Below are positions 28,873 to 44,463 of a DNA stretch of 64,000 nt, piece after piece. Made by a program: the position numbers and the translations under genes. The DNA comes from Georgenia satyanarayanai (GTDB taxonomy: Bacteria; Actinomycetota; Actinomycetes; Actinomycetales; Actinomycetaceae): positions 172,890-236,889 of the forward strand of contig NZ_UETB01000003.1 of assembly GCF_900116375.1 (NCBI RefSeq), in the 5' to 3' direction. Each line of letters begins with the position of its first letter. The first letter of the stretch is position 1. A model generated the notes under the pieces. That model was not told the DNA's origin. It was given only the letters and a program-made list of their open reading frames with translations, and searched no databases.

Positions 28873-30167
28873 TGCTGCAGGCCCTCGTAGAGCGGGAAGG
28901 CCTCGGTGAGCGCCGTGACCCGGGCGTGCAGCGCGGTGACGTCCGCCGCCGTGCCCTCGGTGAGGGCGGTGGCGATGACGTCGGCGACCTCGGTGAACTC
29001 CGCGGCCCCGAAGCCGCGGGTGGCCAGCGCGGGGGTGCCGATGCGCAGGCCGGAGGTGACGCGCGGCGGGCGCGGGTCGAAGGGCACCGCGTTGCGGTTG
29101 ACCGTGATCCCGGCGGCGTGCAGCAGGTCCTCGGCCTGCTGGCCGTCGAGAGCCGAGCTGCGCAGGTCGACGAGGACGAGGTGGACGTCGGTGCCGCCGG
29201 TGACGACGGAGACGCCGGCCTCGCGGACGGCCGGGGCCATGAGGCGCTCGGCGATGATCCGCGCGCCCTCGAGGGTGCGGCGCTGCCGGTCGGCGAACTC
29301 CTCGCCGGCGGCGACCTTGAGCGCCACGGCCTTGGCGGCGATGACGTGCATGAGCGGGCCGCCCTGCTGGCCGGGGAAGACGGCGGAGTTGAGCTTCTTG
29401 CCCAGCTCCTCGGCGTCCCGGGACAGGATCATGCCCGAGCGGGGGCCGCCGAGGGTCTTGTGGATGGTCGTGGAGACGACGTCGGAGTGCGCGACCGGGT
29501 TGGGGTGCAGACCGGCGGCGACGAGTCCGGCGAAGTGGGCCATGTCGGTCCACAGGTAGGCGCCGACCTCGTCGGCGATGGCCCGGAAGGCCGCGAAGTC
29601 GAGGTGGCGGGGGTAGGCGGACCAGCCGGCGATGATGACCTTGGGGCGCTCGGCGAGGGCCTGCTCGCGCACCTGGTCCATGTCGATGCGGTGGGTCTGC
29701 TCGTCGACGCCGTAGGCGGCGATGTCGTAGAGACGGCCGGAGAAGTTGATCTTCATGCCGTGGGTGAGGTGGCCACCGTGCGGCAGGGACAGGCCCAGGA
29801 CCTTGTCGCCGGGGCGGGCGATGGCGTGGAGCACCGCGGCGTTGGCGGTGGCACCGGAGTGGGGCTGGACGTTGGCGTACGCGGCACCGAACAGCGACTT
29901 GGCGCGCTCGATCGCGAGGTTCTCGGCGATGTCGACCTGCTCGCAGCCGCCGTAGTAGCGCTTGCCGGGGTAGCCCTCGGCGTACTTGTTCGTCAGCACC
30001 GACCCCTGCGCCTGCAGGACGGCGCGCGGGACGAAGTTCTCGCTGGCGATCATCTCCAGCGTCTCGCGCTGGCGGGTGAGCTCGCCGTCGAGGACGGCGG
30101 CGATCTCGGGGTCGAGCTCGGCGAGGGCCTGGTCGGCGACCGGGCGCGTCTGAATGGGCTGGCTCAT
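28869..30167 (-). CDS. glyA: Serine hydroxymethyltransferase
   Basis: 432-residue PLP enzyme converting serine and THF to glycine and 5,10-methylene-THF, the main one-carbon supply. The PLP lysine is Lys237 in [13 protein letters not shown]. Other family motifs are [37 protein letters not shown] and [15 protein letters not shown]. The ATG at 30165-30167 follows GGAGG at close spacing; the frame continues upstream into the riboswitch but similarity does not. It is expressed with folD. Confidence 0.95.
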   Translation of the reverse strand: MSQPIQTRPVADQALAELDPEIAAVLDGELTRQRETLEMIASENFVPRAVLQAQGSVLTNKYAEGYPGKRYYGGCEQVDIAENLAIERAKSLFGAAYANVQPHSGATANAAVLHAIARPGDKVLGLSLPHGGHLTHGMKINFSGRLYDIAAYGVDEQTHRIDMDQVREQALAERPKVIIAGWSAYPRHLDFAAFRAIADEVGAYLWTDMAHFAGLVAAGLHPNPVAHSDVVSTTIHKTLGGPRSGMILSRDAEELGKKLNSAVFPGQQGGPLMHVIAAKAVALKVAAGEEFADRQRRTLEGARIIAERLMAPAVREAGVSVVTGGTDVHLVLVDLRSSALDGQQAEDLLHAAGITVNRNAVPFDPRPPRVTSGLRIGTPALATRGFGAAEFTEVADVIATALTEGTAADVTALHARVTALTEAFPLYEGLQQ

Positions 30168-30225
30168 CGTTCCTCCGCATGTCTCACTGGGTGCGCGCCG
30201 GGGCGCGCGTTGCCGGTGACCCTCG

Positions 30226-30314
30226 GCCCAGGCGGGCGACCTGCGGTCTGCGTGGTTCGTCGCTCCCCGGTGGTGATCCACCTCTGGCGCCAGTCGCGAC
30301 AGGGACAGACTCTA
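30226..30314 (-). promoter_or_regulatory. ZTP (pfl) riboswitch controlling glyA-folD
   Basis: On the minus strand the leader shows the pfl consensus in order: CGACTGGCG, then GGTGGATCACCACC, then GGGGAGCG, a variable helix, and CCGCCTGGGC. A -10-like TAGAGT (30309-30314) would start transcription just before the aptamer (about 30226-30302). A GC-rich stem (GCGCGC repeated inverted, about 30192-30209) and the glyA ribosome site lie downstream as the expression platform. Known ZTP riboswitches sense ZTP/ZMP, which build up when 10-formyl-THF is short, and turn on folate genes. Confidence 0.87.
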
Positions 30315-30324
30315 CCCGCTCCGG

Positions 30325-30822
30325 CTACCCCTGGGGCTCGGCCGGCTCCTCCTCGCCGAGGATGCGGCGCAGGTAGGCGTAGGTGAGGTCACCGGTGTGC
30401 TGGTCGTACTGGTGCTCGTAGCCGTGCTTGGCGTACATCGACAGGTTCTGCTTGGAGTCCTGGCCGGTGAAGACCCAGACCTCCTTGGTCTGCTCGGGCA
30501 GGTACTCCAGGACGGCCATGAGCAGCTGGGTCCCCAGGCCCTGGCCCTGCAGGTCCGGGACGACGGCGAGGCGGCCGAGGTTGGCCCGCTCCCCCTCGAG
30601 CTCGACACGGATCGACCCGACGAGCCGGCTGCCGATCCACGCGCCGAGCGTGACGACCTCCGGGCGCTTGAGGTCCGCCCTCAGCTCGTCGAGGGTCTGG
30701 GTGAGGGCCGGGATGCTGGGGTCACCGTAGAGCTGGGCCTCGGTGACGAAGGCCGCGCGCCGGACCGTCAGCAGCTCGCCGGCGGCGTCGTCGTCGACCA
30801 CATCGATGCGAACGTCGTCCAT
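30325..30822 (-). CDS. GNAT family N-acetyltransferase
   Basis: 165-residue acetyl-CoA-dependent acyltransferase. The GNAT core is visible: GAWIGSRLVGSIRVELEG (strands 2-3), then LGRLAVVPDLQGQGLGTQLL containing the acetyl-CoA pyrophosphate loop Q-x-x-G-x-G, then EVWVFTGQDSKQNLSMYAKHGYE. The ATG at 30820-30822 has AAGGA about 9 bases upstream, whereas the open frame upstream lacks similarity. The gene ends 11 bases before the glyA promoter. The substrate cannot be told. Confidence 0.85.
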   Translation of the reverse strand: MDDVRIDVVDDDAAGELLTVRRAAFVTEAQLYGDPSIPALTQTLDELRADLKRPEVVTLGAWIGSRLVGSIRVELEGERANLGRLAVVPDLQGQGLGTQLLMAVLEYLPEQTKEVWVFTGQDSKQNLSMYAKHGYEHQYDQHTGDLTYAYLRRILGEEEPAEPQG

Positions 30823-30893
30823 GGCGCCATCCTTGCACCGTCCCCGGCCGCCCGCGTACACGTCCACCCGGCGATCCCCCTTCCCTCCCGTCA

Positions 30894-30925
30894 CCACCCG
30901 CCCTGCCCGCGGACAGGGCGGGTGG
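30894..30925 (-). terminator. Hairpin terminator after purU
   Basis: Perfect 12-base arms 30894-30905 and 30914-30925 with an 8-base loop, 13 bases past the purU stop on the minus strand. No T-tract. Confidence 0.7.
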
Positions 30926-30937
30926 AGGGACCCGGGG

Positions 30938-31795
30938 CTAGCGGAAGATGACGGTGCGGGCACCGTCGCGCAGGACGCGGTGCTCGGCGTGCCAGCGCAC
31001 CGCGCGGGCCAGCACCCGCCGCTCGACGTCCTCACCGAGGGCCACCATCTCGCGCTCGTCGTCGCCGTGGTCGACGCGCTCGACGTCCTGCTCGATGATC
31101 GGGCCCTCGTCCAGGTCCGCCGTGACGTAGTGGGCGGTGGCGCCGATGAGCTTGACGCCGCGGGCGTGGGCCTGGGCGTAGGGGCGGGCGCCCTTGAAGC
31201 TCGGGAGGAAGGAGTGGTGGATGTTGATGACACGTCCGTCCAGGCGGCGGCACAGGTCGTCGGAGAGCACCTGCATGTAGCGGGCGAGGACCACGAGCTC
31301 GACGTCGTTCTCCTCGACGAGCTCGAGCAGCCGCGCCTCGGCCTGCGCCTTGGTGTCCGCGGTGACCGGCACGTGGTGGAAGTCGTAGTCGTAGAACCGG
31401 GCGAGGTCCTCGAGGACGGTGTGGTTGGACACGACGCCGACGACGTCGATGGGCAGCCGGTCGTTGCGCTGGCGGTAGCCGAGGTCGGCGAGGCAGTGCG
31501 CCGCCTTGGACACGAGGACGAGCGTGCGCAGCGGGCGGCCGACGACGTCGAGGTGCCACGTCATCTCGAAGCGTCCGGCGAGCTCGGCGAGCGCCTCCTC
31601 GAGCTCCTCGCGCGGCGCGGCGGTCTGCACCTGCACGCGCATGAAGAACAGCCCGGTCGTGGGGTCGCCGAACTGCTGGGACTCGGTGATGTTCCCGCCG
31701 TGCTCGGCCAGCAGCCCGGCCACGGCACTGACGATGCCGGGCTGGTCCGGGCACGAGAGGGACAGGACGAGGTGGAGGTCGCCGTCGGTGTTCAC
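30938..31795 (-). CDS. purU: Formyltetrahydrofolate deformylase
   Basis: 285-residue hydrolase releasing formate from 10-formyl-THF, balancing the folate pool used for purines. An N-terminal ACT domain (VLSLSCPDQPGIVSAVAGLLAEHGGNI) precedes the formyltransferase-like catalytic domain. Catalytic motifs are VINIHHSFLPSFKGARPY and the Asp in TADLDEGPII. The GTG at 31793-31795 begins the ACT domain. The gene is monocistronic, flanked by palindromes on both sides. Confidence 0.94.
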   Translation of the reverse strand: MNTDGDLHLVLSLSCPDQPGIVSAVAGLLAEHGGNITESQQFGDPTTGLFFMRVQVQTAAPREELEEALAELAGRFEMTWHLDVVGRPLRTLVLVSKAAHCLADLGYRQRNDRLPIDVVGVVSNHTVLEDLARFYDYDFHHVPVTADTKAQAEARLLELVEENDVELVVLARYMQVLSDDLCRRLDGRVINIHHSFLPSFKGARPYAQAHARGVKLIGATAHYVTADLDEGPIIEQDVERVDHGDDEREMVALGEDVERRVLARAVRWHAEHRVLRDGARTVIFR

Positions 31796-31866
31796 CCGCC
31801 AGAGGCTAGCCGACCACGTCGGTCTGCCCGCTCAGCGGTCCGCTCCCCGGCCCCTGGCCACGACAT

Positions 31867-31907
31867 CGTGTGGGTTCCGGGTCCGCACAGGACCCGGAAC
31901 CCACACG
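31867..31907. terminator. 18-base-arm palindrome after the amylopullulanase gene
   Basis: Perfect arms 31867-31884 and 31890-31907 (CGTGTGGGTTCCGGGTCC and its complement) with a GCACA loop, 19 bases past the minus-strand stop at 31926 and upstream of purU. Confidence 0.75.
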
Positions 31908-31925
31908 TTGTGTGCGGCGGCGTGC

Positions 31926-37919
<5,994 letters not shown>

Positions 37920-37949
37920 GGGACTCCCTCGTCTCCGGATGATGCCCGC

Positions 37950-37978
37950 AGCGTAGACCCGCCTGAAAGCACGTGCAA
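37950..37978 (-). promoter_or_regulatory. Promoter of the amylopullulanase gene
   Basis: On the minus strand a -35 TTGCAC (37973-37978) and a -10 TACGCT (37950-37955) are exactly 17 bases apart, giving a leader of about 24 bases. The -35 lies inside the dyad operator. Confidence 0.6.
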
Positions 37979-37996
37979 GGCTTGCAGTACGTTTCA
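37964..37996. promoter_or_regulatory. LacI/MalR-type dyad operator
   Basis: Perfect inverted repeat TGCAAG-G-CTTGCA (37974-37986) inside a wider symmetric frame: TGAAA (37964-37968) and TTTCA (37992-37996), each five bases away. It covers the -35 box. In streptomycetes, TGCAAG/CTTGCA-type repeats before amylase and maltose genes are bound by the LacI-family regulator MalR/Reg1 (recalled). No such regulator gene lies in the window. Confidence 0.65.
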
Positions 37997-38024
37997 CGGC
38001 GCGGCAAAACCCGCCACAGGAGCC

Positions 38025-38062
38025 GACCTGCCGCCGTACGGCGTGCCGCACGGCGGCAGGTC
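38025..38062 (-). terminator. Hairpin terminator after the AIM24-family gene
   Basis: Perfect 13-base arms 38025-38037 and 38050-38062 with a 12-base loop that can itself pair partly, six bases past the stop at 38068. Confidence 0.7.
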
Positions 38063-38067
38063 CGTGG

Positions 38068-38796
38068 TCAGCCGAAGAGGCCGCCCAGCCCCCCGCCGCT
38101 GCTCTTCGTGCGGTTCTCCTGGTGCCCGCCGCTGACGACCGTCTCGCTCGGCTGGACGATGACGTAGCCCTGCCCGCCGAAGGCCATCTGGAAGGTCTCC
38201 CCCGTGCCACCGCGGACGATCGAGGACAGGCCACCCGTGTCGACGCGGATGTCGGCACTGACCCCGCCCGTCCACAGGACCACGGCCTGGGCATCGGCGA
38301 AGGTGGGGGCACTCGCGACGTCGAGGGCCACCGGCTCGCCCTGGGTGGTGACCGCGACGTACCCCGTGCCGCGCAGCGAGACGTTGTACAGGCCGCCGGT
38401 CATCGCGGCGCCGCGGGCCTGGAGGCGGTGGATGTCCCACTCGATGGAGGAGGAGAAGGCGAGCACGCTGGCGCCGTTGACCGACACCATGTCGTTCTCG
38501 AGGTAGAAGACCTGGACGTCGGCGGCGCCGTCGGCGACGAAGAGCTCGCCCTGGCCGGTGCACTCCATCATGCTCACGCCCTCGCCGGTCATCGCCGACT
38601 TGACGATCCGGCCGAGTCCACCGGAGCCCTTGTTCTGGAAGTGGACGTCGCCCTGGTAGGCGACCATCGAGCCGGACTTCGCCCAGACCGGGCCGTAGCC
38701 CATCTGGACCTTGAGGAGCTTCTTGTTCTGGAGCACGAAGGGCTCCCGGGCGGCAGTCTCCTGGAAGTCGCTGAACAGGGTCCCGTGGATCGGCAT
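38068..38796 (-). CDS. AIM24 family protein
   Basis: 242-residue protein of the AIM24 (TRAP-like beta-sandwich) family, common in actinobacteria and without a settled function. Repeated beta-strand pattern with SGSMVAYQGDVHFQNKGSGG, GQGELFVADGAADVQVFYLE and GGLYNVSLRGTGYVAVTTQGEP typical of the family. The C-terminus is Gly-rich (SSGGGLGGLFG). No signal peptide or membrane span. The ATG at 38794-38796 has GGAGGAG upstream. Single gene with its own terminator. Confidence 0.85.
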   Translation of the reverse strand: MPIHGTLFSDFQETAAREPFVLQNKKLLKVQMGYGPVWAKSGSMVAYQGDVHFQNKGSGGLGRIVKSAMTGEGVSMMECTGQGELFVADGAADVQVFYLENDMVSVNGASVLAFSSSIEWDIHRLQARGAAMTGGLYNVSLRGTGYVAVTTQGEPVALDVASAPTFADAQAVVLWTGGVSADIRVDTGGLSSIVRGGTGETFQMAFGGQGYVIVQPSETVVSGGHQENRTKSSGGGLGGLFG

Positions 38797-38860
38797 GGCT
38801 CTCCTCCGTCGTGGTGTGGCGGTGTTCGTCGGAAGAGTACCGCCGGACGGATGCAAGAAA

Positions 38861-38907
38861 CTCGGCTCTCGGCGAGGAAGGAGGGAACCTTCTCGCCGAG
38901 AGCCGAG
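38861..38907. terminator. 20-base-arm palindrome after mdh
   Basis: Arms 38861-38881 and 38888-38907 (beginning CTCGGCTCTCGGCGAG) pair over 20 bases with one bulged G and a short A/G loop. It lies 10 bases past the mdh stop (38918) and before the AIM24 start region. Confidence 0.72.
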
Positions 38908-38917
38908 CTCCTGTGGA

Positions 38918-41138
<2,221 letters not shown>

Positions 41139-41216
41139 GTTCCTGCGCTCTCCTGACCACCACGAGGGTGTGCTCGGCGTCCTCGGCGCCGGGGCGCCGG
41201 CACCGCGACCAGATTA

Positions 41217-41228
41217 CTCGACATCGAG
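41217..41228. promoter_or_regulatory. CTCGACATCGAG dyad upstream of icd
   Basis: Twelve-base dyad (arms CTCGA/TCGAG around CA) flanked by AT-rich TTA and TAA, unusual in this GC-rich DNA, about 79 bases before the icd start. The identical 12-mer precedes sucC at 51983-51994. Candidate site for a shared citric-acid-cycle regulator. Confidence 0.5.
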
Positions 41229-41247
41229 ATAAATGGGCCACACCTCC

Positions 41248-42579
41248 TCAGGGGTGCTGGCCGGCCACCCCCGGCTCGGCGCCGGCGACGGCGGAGACGT
41301 CACCGTCGTCGTCCTCGGTGGCCCGGACGTGGAGGCGGTCCACGCGCCGCCCGTCCATGGCCGCGACCGTGAGGGTGAGGCCCTCCCACTCGACGGTGTC
41401 CCCGATCTCCGGCATGCGGCCCAGGCGGGTGACGACGAAGCCGGCGAGGGTGTCGAAGGGGCCCTCGGGCAGCTCCCGGTCGAGGACCTTGGCGACGTCC
41501 GCGCGCCCGAGCAGGCCGGCCACGTCCCCGACGTCGCCGCGCGCCCGCACGCCGGGCTCGGGACGGTCGTACTCGTCGTTGATCTCCCCGACGAACTCCT
41601 CGACGACGTCCTCGAGGGTGACGATCCCGTCGGTGCCGCCGTACTCGTCGACGACGACGGCGAGGTGGGCGTTCTGGGTGCGCATGTCGGTGAGCGCGGA
41701 CAGGACCCGCTTGCCGGTGGGGAAGAAGGGCACCTGGCGGACGAGGTCACCGACGACGCGGGCACCGGGCCGCACGTGGATGAGGTCGCGCACGTGGACG
41801 AAGCCGAGGACGTCGTCGTCGTTGCGGCCGCGGACGGGGTAGCGCGAGTGCTCGAGGGTGGCGACGCGCGCCTGCGCCTCGCTCACCGGCAGGTCCGCGT
41901 CGAGGAACTCCACCTCGGTGCGGGGCGTCATGATCTCCTCCACGCCGCGGTCACCGACCGCGAGGATGTCGACGACCATGTCCCGCTCCACGGCACCGAT
42001 CGACTCGTGCTGGGCCACCATCGAGCGCAGCTCCTCCGCGCCGATCTCCTCGCGCTGCTCGTGCGGGTCGCGCCCGAGGAGGCGCATGACGAGGTTCGTG
42101 GAGGCACCGAGCAGCCAGATGAGCGGCCGCATGACGGTGGCGATCCAGTCCAGCGGTGTCGCGACGACGACGGCGAAGCGCTCGGCGCTCTGCATCGCCA
42201 GCCGCTTGGGCACGAGCTCGCCGAAGACCAGGGAGAGGTAGGAGATGAGCACGGTGGTGCCGACGAAGGCGACCGTGCTCGCGACCCCGCTGCCCAGCCC
42301 GAGGCTCGCCAGGGCGGGTGAGACCTGCGGCGCGATCTGGGCGGCGCCGAAGGACGCGGAGAAGAAGCCGGCGAGGGTGACGCCGATCTGCACCGAGGAC
42401 AGGAAGCGGTTGGAGTCCTCGGTCAGCCGGCCCACCCGGGCACCGGGGCCGCCCTTCTCGGTCAGTGCGCGCACCTGGCTGTCACGCAGGGAGACGAGGG
42501 CGATCTCGGAGGCGGCGAAGACGCCGCCGAGCAGGACGAAGGCGAAGACGAGGGAGATGTCGACGACGAGGTCGGTCAT
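41248..42579 (-). CDS. HlyC/CorC (UPF0053) family CNNM-CBS membrane protein
   Basis: 443-residue membrane protein with an N-terminal CNNM domain of about four helices (ISLVFAFVLLGGVFAASEIALVSL onward, with YLSLVFGELVPKRLAM), then two CBS domains (IMTPRTEVEFLDADLPVSEA; VVVDEYGGTDGIVTLEDVVEEFVGEI) and a C-terminal CorC_HlyC domain (TLAGFVVTRLGRMPEIGD). Family members are linked to magnesium or cobalt efflux. ATG at 42577-42579 begins the first helix; the long upstream open frame has no similarity. Downstream of the DUF3017-like gene. Confidence 0.88.
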   Translation of the reverse strand: MTDLVVDISLVFAFVLLGGVFAASEIALVSLRDSQVRALTEKGGPGARVGRLTEDSNRFLSSVQIGVTLAGFFSASFGAAQIAPQVSPALASLGLGSGVASTVAFVGTTVLISYLSLVFGELVPKRLAMQSAERFAVVVATPLDWIATVMRPLIWLLGASTNLVMRLLGRDPHEQREEIGAEELRSMVAQHESIGAVERDMVVDILAVGDRGVEEIMTPRTEVEFLDADLPVSEAQARVATLEHSRYPVRGRNDDDVLGFVHVRDLIHVRPGARVVGDLVRQVPFFPTGKRVLSALTDMRTQNAHLAVVVDEYGGTDGIVTLEDVVEEFVGEINDEYDRPEPGVRARGDVGDVAGLLGRADVAKVLDRELPEGPFDTLAGFVVTRLGRMPEIGDTVEWEGLTLTVAAMDGRRVDRLHVRATEDDDGDVSAVAGAEPGVAGQHP

Positions 42580-42629
42580 CGGGCCATTGTCCCAGGAGCG
42601 TCGCCGTGCGCACGGGACGCCCCGGGACG

Positions 42630-42675
42630 TCAGGTGAGGTTGCCGGCCGGGGTCAGGTGAGGTTGCCGGCCGGGG
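42630..42675. repeat. 23-base perfect tandem duplication at a stop codon
   Basis: Units 42630-42652 and 42653-42675 are identical, starting TCAGGTGAGGTTGCCGG. The second unit encodes the last residues and stop of the small membrane protein on the minus strand, so the duplication copied the 3' end of that gene into its downstream spacer. Confidence 0.85.
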
Positions 42676-42919
42676 AGAGGACGGCGAGCGCGACGGCGGC
42701 CACGAGGAGGAGGGTGACGTCGAAGCCGGTCGAGCGTGCCCGGAAGGCGGGCGGCACGCCGCGGTCGGTGCCGCGGACGACGGCGAGCGCCGCGCACACC
42801 GCCGCGAGGACGAGCGCGGCCGACGGCACGTCGACGAGCACCGCCGTGACGCCCGCGGCAAGCGTGCCGAGGACGACGAGCCACAGCACCGCCGTGCCCG
42901 CGCCGCGCGTGGAGTCCAT
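42653..42919 (-). CDS. Small DUF3017-like membrane protein
   Basis: 88 residues with about three hydrophobic segments and a conserved-looking RARSTGFDVTLLL before the last helix, resembling the RSRxxDVxxL of DUF3017 proteins often found beside folD, mdh or icd in actinobacteria. Function unknown. ATG at 42917-42919; it is divergent from the FAD reductase, with only 23 bases between the start codons. Its last codons are duplicated downstream. Confidence 0.65.
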   Translation of the reverse strand: MDSTRGAGTAVLWLVVLGTLAAGVTAVLVDVPSAALVLAAVCAALAVVRGTDRGVPPAFRARSTGFDVTLLLVAAVALAVLSPAGNLT

Positions 42920-42942
42920 GGCGACGAGGCTACCGTGGGCGG

Positions 42943-44196
42943 GTGACCCTCCCCTCCCTCCCTACCCGGGTGGCCGTCGTCGGCACCGGGCTGGCCGGCC
43001 TGCGGACGGCCGCCGAGCTGCGCGGCCAGGGCTTCAGCGGGCACCTCACCGTCGTCGGGGAGGAACGGGTCGCGCCCTACGACCGGCCGCCGCTGAGCAA
43101 GGAGCTCCTCACCCGCACCGAGCCCGTCGACCTCGCCGGTGAGGGCTACGGCGACCTCGCCGCACTCGCCGACGACCTCCTCACCGGCCACCGCGCCGTC
43201 GCCCTGGACGCCGACGACGGCGGCGCCCGCCTCACCGTGGCGGGACCGGCGGGGACGCGGGAGGTGGCGGCCGACGTCGTCGTCGCCGCGACGGGCGCGA
43301 GTCCCGTCGTCGTGCCGGGCTGGACCGACGTCCTCACCCTCCACGACCTCGACGACGCCGCGCGCCTACGCGGCCTGCTGCGGCCGGGGACCCGGTTGGC
43401 CGTCATCGGCGCGGGCTGGGTGGGCGCGGAGCTCGCCACGGTCGCGGCCGCGGCGGGCGTGGACGTCACGGTGCTCGAGGGCGGCCCGGTGCCGCTCGGG
43501 CACGTGCTCGGCCCGCGCGTGGGCGAGCTGCTCCTGCCCTGGTACGCCGAGCGCGGGATCGCGCTGCGCTGCGGTGCCACGGTGACCACGGCCGACGCGG
43601 GCGGGCTGGGGCTGACCGACGGCTCGCGGGTGGCGGCCGACGTCGTCGTCGCGGCCGTCGGGGTGCGGCCGAGCACCGGCTGGCTGTCCGGCTCGCTGCC
43701 GCTCAGCGCGCGGGGGGCGGTGCCCGTGGACCTCACCGGGCGGGTGCGCGGCGGGCCTGCGTCCGCGCGCGCGGTCGGGGACTGCGCGGACCGCCACTCC
43801 CCCCGCGACGGCGTCGTGCCGGGCGCCCACTGGGACGGCGCGCTGTCGCACCCCGCCGCGCTCGTCGCGGACCTGCTCGGCGCGGCCGAGGGTCCTGCGC
43901 CGGACCCGGCCCCCTACGTCTTCTCCACCCAGCTCGGGCGCGAGCTCACCGTCGTCGGGCACGTGCCGCCGGGTGCGGAGGTCGTGCTGCGCGGGGAGCC
44001 CGGCGCCGGTCCGTGGACCGCGCTGTACGTCGTCCCGGACGCCGACGGCGCCCCACGGCTGCACGCGGGTCTCACCGTGGACCGCCCCCGCGACGTCGGG
44101 GCGCTGCGCAAGGCTCTGTCGGGCGCCGAGCACCCGGTCCTCAACCCGGCTGCCGCCGCCGACCCGGCCACCCAGCTCCGCAAGACCCTCACCTGA
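42943..44196 (+). CDS. FAD-dependent oxidoreductase, ferredoxin/rubredoxin reductase type
   Basis: 417-residue flavoenzyme that would pass electrons from NAD(P)H to a ferredoxin-like partner. FAD-binding Rossmann motif VVGTGLAGLRTAAELR and APYDRPPLSKELL at the N-terminus; NAD-binding motif LAVIGAGWVGAELATVAAAAGVDVTVLEG in the middle; ATG motif VVAATGASPVVVPG; FAD-closing ARAVGDCAD. A C-terminal reductase-type domain follows. GTG at 42943. No ferredoxin or P450 gene is nearby, so the partner is unknown. Confidence 0.88.
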   Translation: MTLPSLPTRVAVVGTGLAGLRTAAELRGQGFSGHLTVVGEERVAPYDRPPLSKELLTRTEPVDLAGEGYGDLAALADDLLTGHRAVALDADDGGARLTVAGPAGTREVAADVVVAATGASPVVVPGWTDVLTLHDLDDAARLRGLLRPGTRLAVIGAGWVGAELATVAAAAGVDVTVLEGGPVPLGHVLGPRVGELLLPWYAERGIALRCGATVTTADAGGLGLTDGSRVAADVVVAAVGVRPSTGWLSGSLPLSARGAVPVDLTGRVRGGPASARAVGDCADRHSPRDGVVPGAHWDGALSHPAALVADLLGAAEGPAPDPAPYVFSTQLGRELTVVGHVPPGAEVVLRGEPGAGPWTALYVVPDADGAPRLHAGLTVDRPRDVGALRKALSGAEHPVLNPAAAADPATQLRKTLT

Positions 44197-44232
44197 CGGC
44201 GAGCACTTCCCCCGCCCCCAACTCCCCCTCCC

Positions 44233-44422
44233 GCCGAGAGCTGAGTTGTTACCGACACCCCCTCACGCCGAGAGCTGAGTTGTCACCGACACCCCCTCGC
44301 GCCGAGGTGGGTCGTGACGGACGGGGGCCGCGGAACACGTCGGCTGTCGGTAACAACTCAGCGCTCGGCGACAAGTCGGCTCTGGCGACACGTCGGCTGC
44401 CGGTAACAACTCAGCGCTCGGC
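44233..44422. repeat. Nested double inverted repeat between convergent genes
   Basis: Two left arms (44233-44257, 44267-44291) begin GCCGAGAGCTGAGTTGT, and two right arms (44345-44369, 44398-44422) end CAACTCAGCGCTCGGC. Either left arm can pair with either right arm over about 23 of 25 bases. The 267-base spacer between the FAD reductase and purH stops holds nothing else apparent beyond degenerate AAGTCGGC/ACACGTCGGC repeats. Same sequence family as 23123-23254 and 56802-56841. Confidence 0.85.
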
Positions 44423-44463
44423 GAGAAGTCGGCGCTGGGAGACACGTCGGCTGGTGTCGACTG

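Noticed and set aside
27997-30180. A single 727-codon frame covering glyA and folD
   Set aside because: The first two thirds are an out-of-frame shadow of glyA; only the part from 28872 is folD. It is not a fusion.
30178-30225. A classical intrinsic terminator in the glyA leader
   Set aside because: The GC-rich stem has no following T-run on the minus strand, so a transcription-terminating platform is not supported by sequence alone.
44233-44422. Possible CRISPR array
   Set aside because: Only four related units, two in each orientation, with unequal spacing and no cas genes; it is an inverted-repeat structure.
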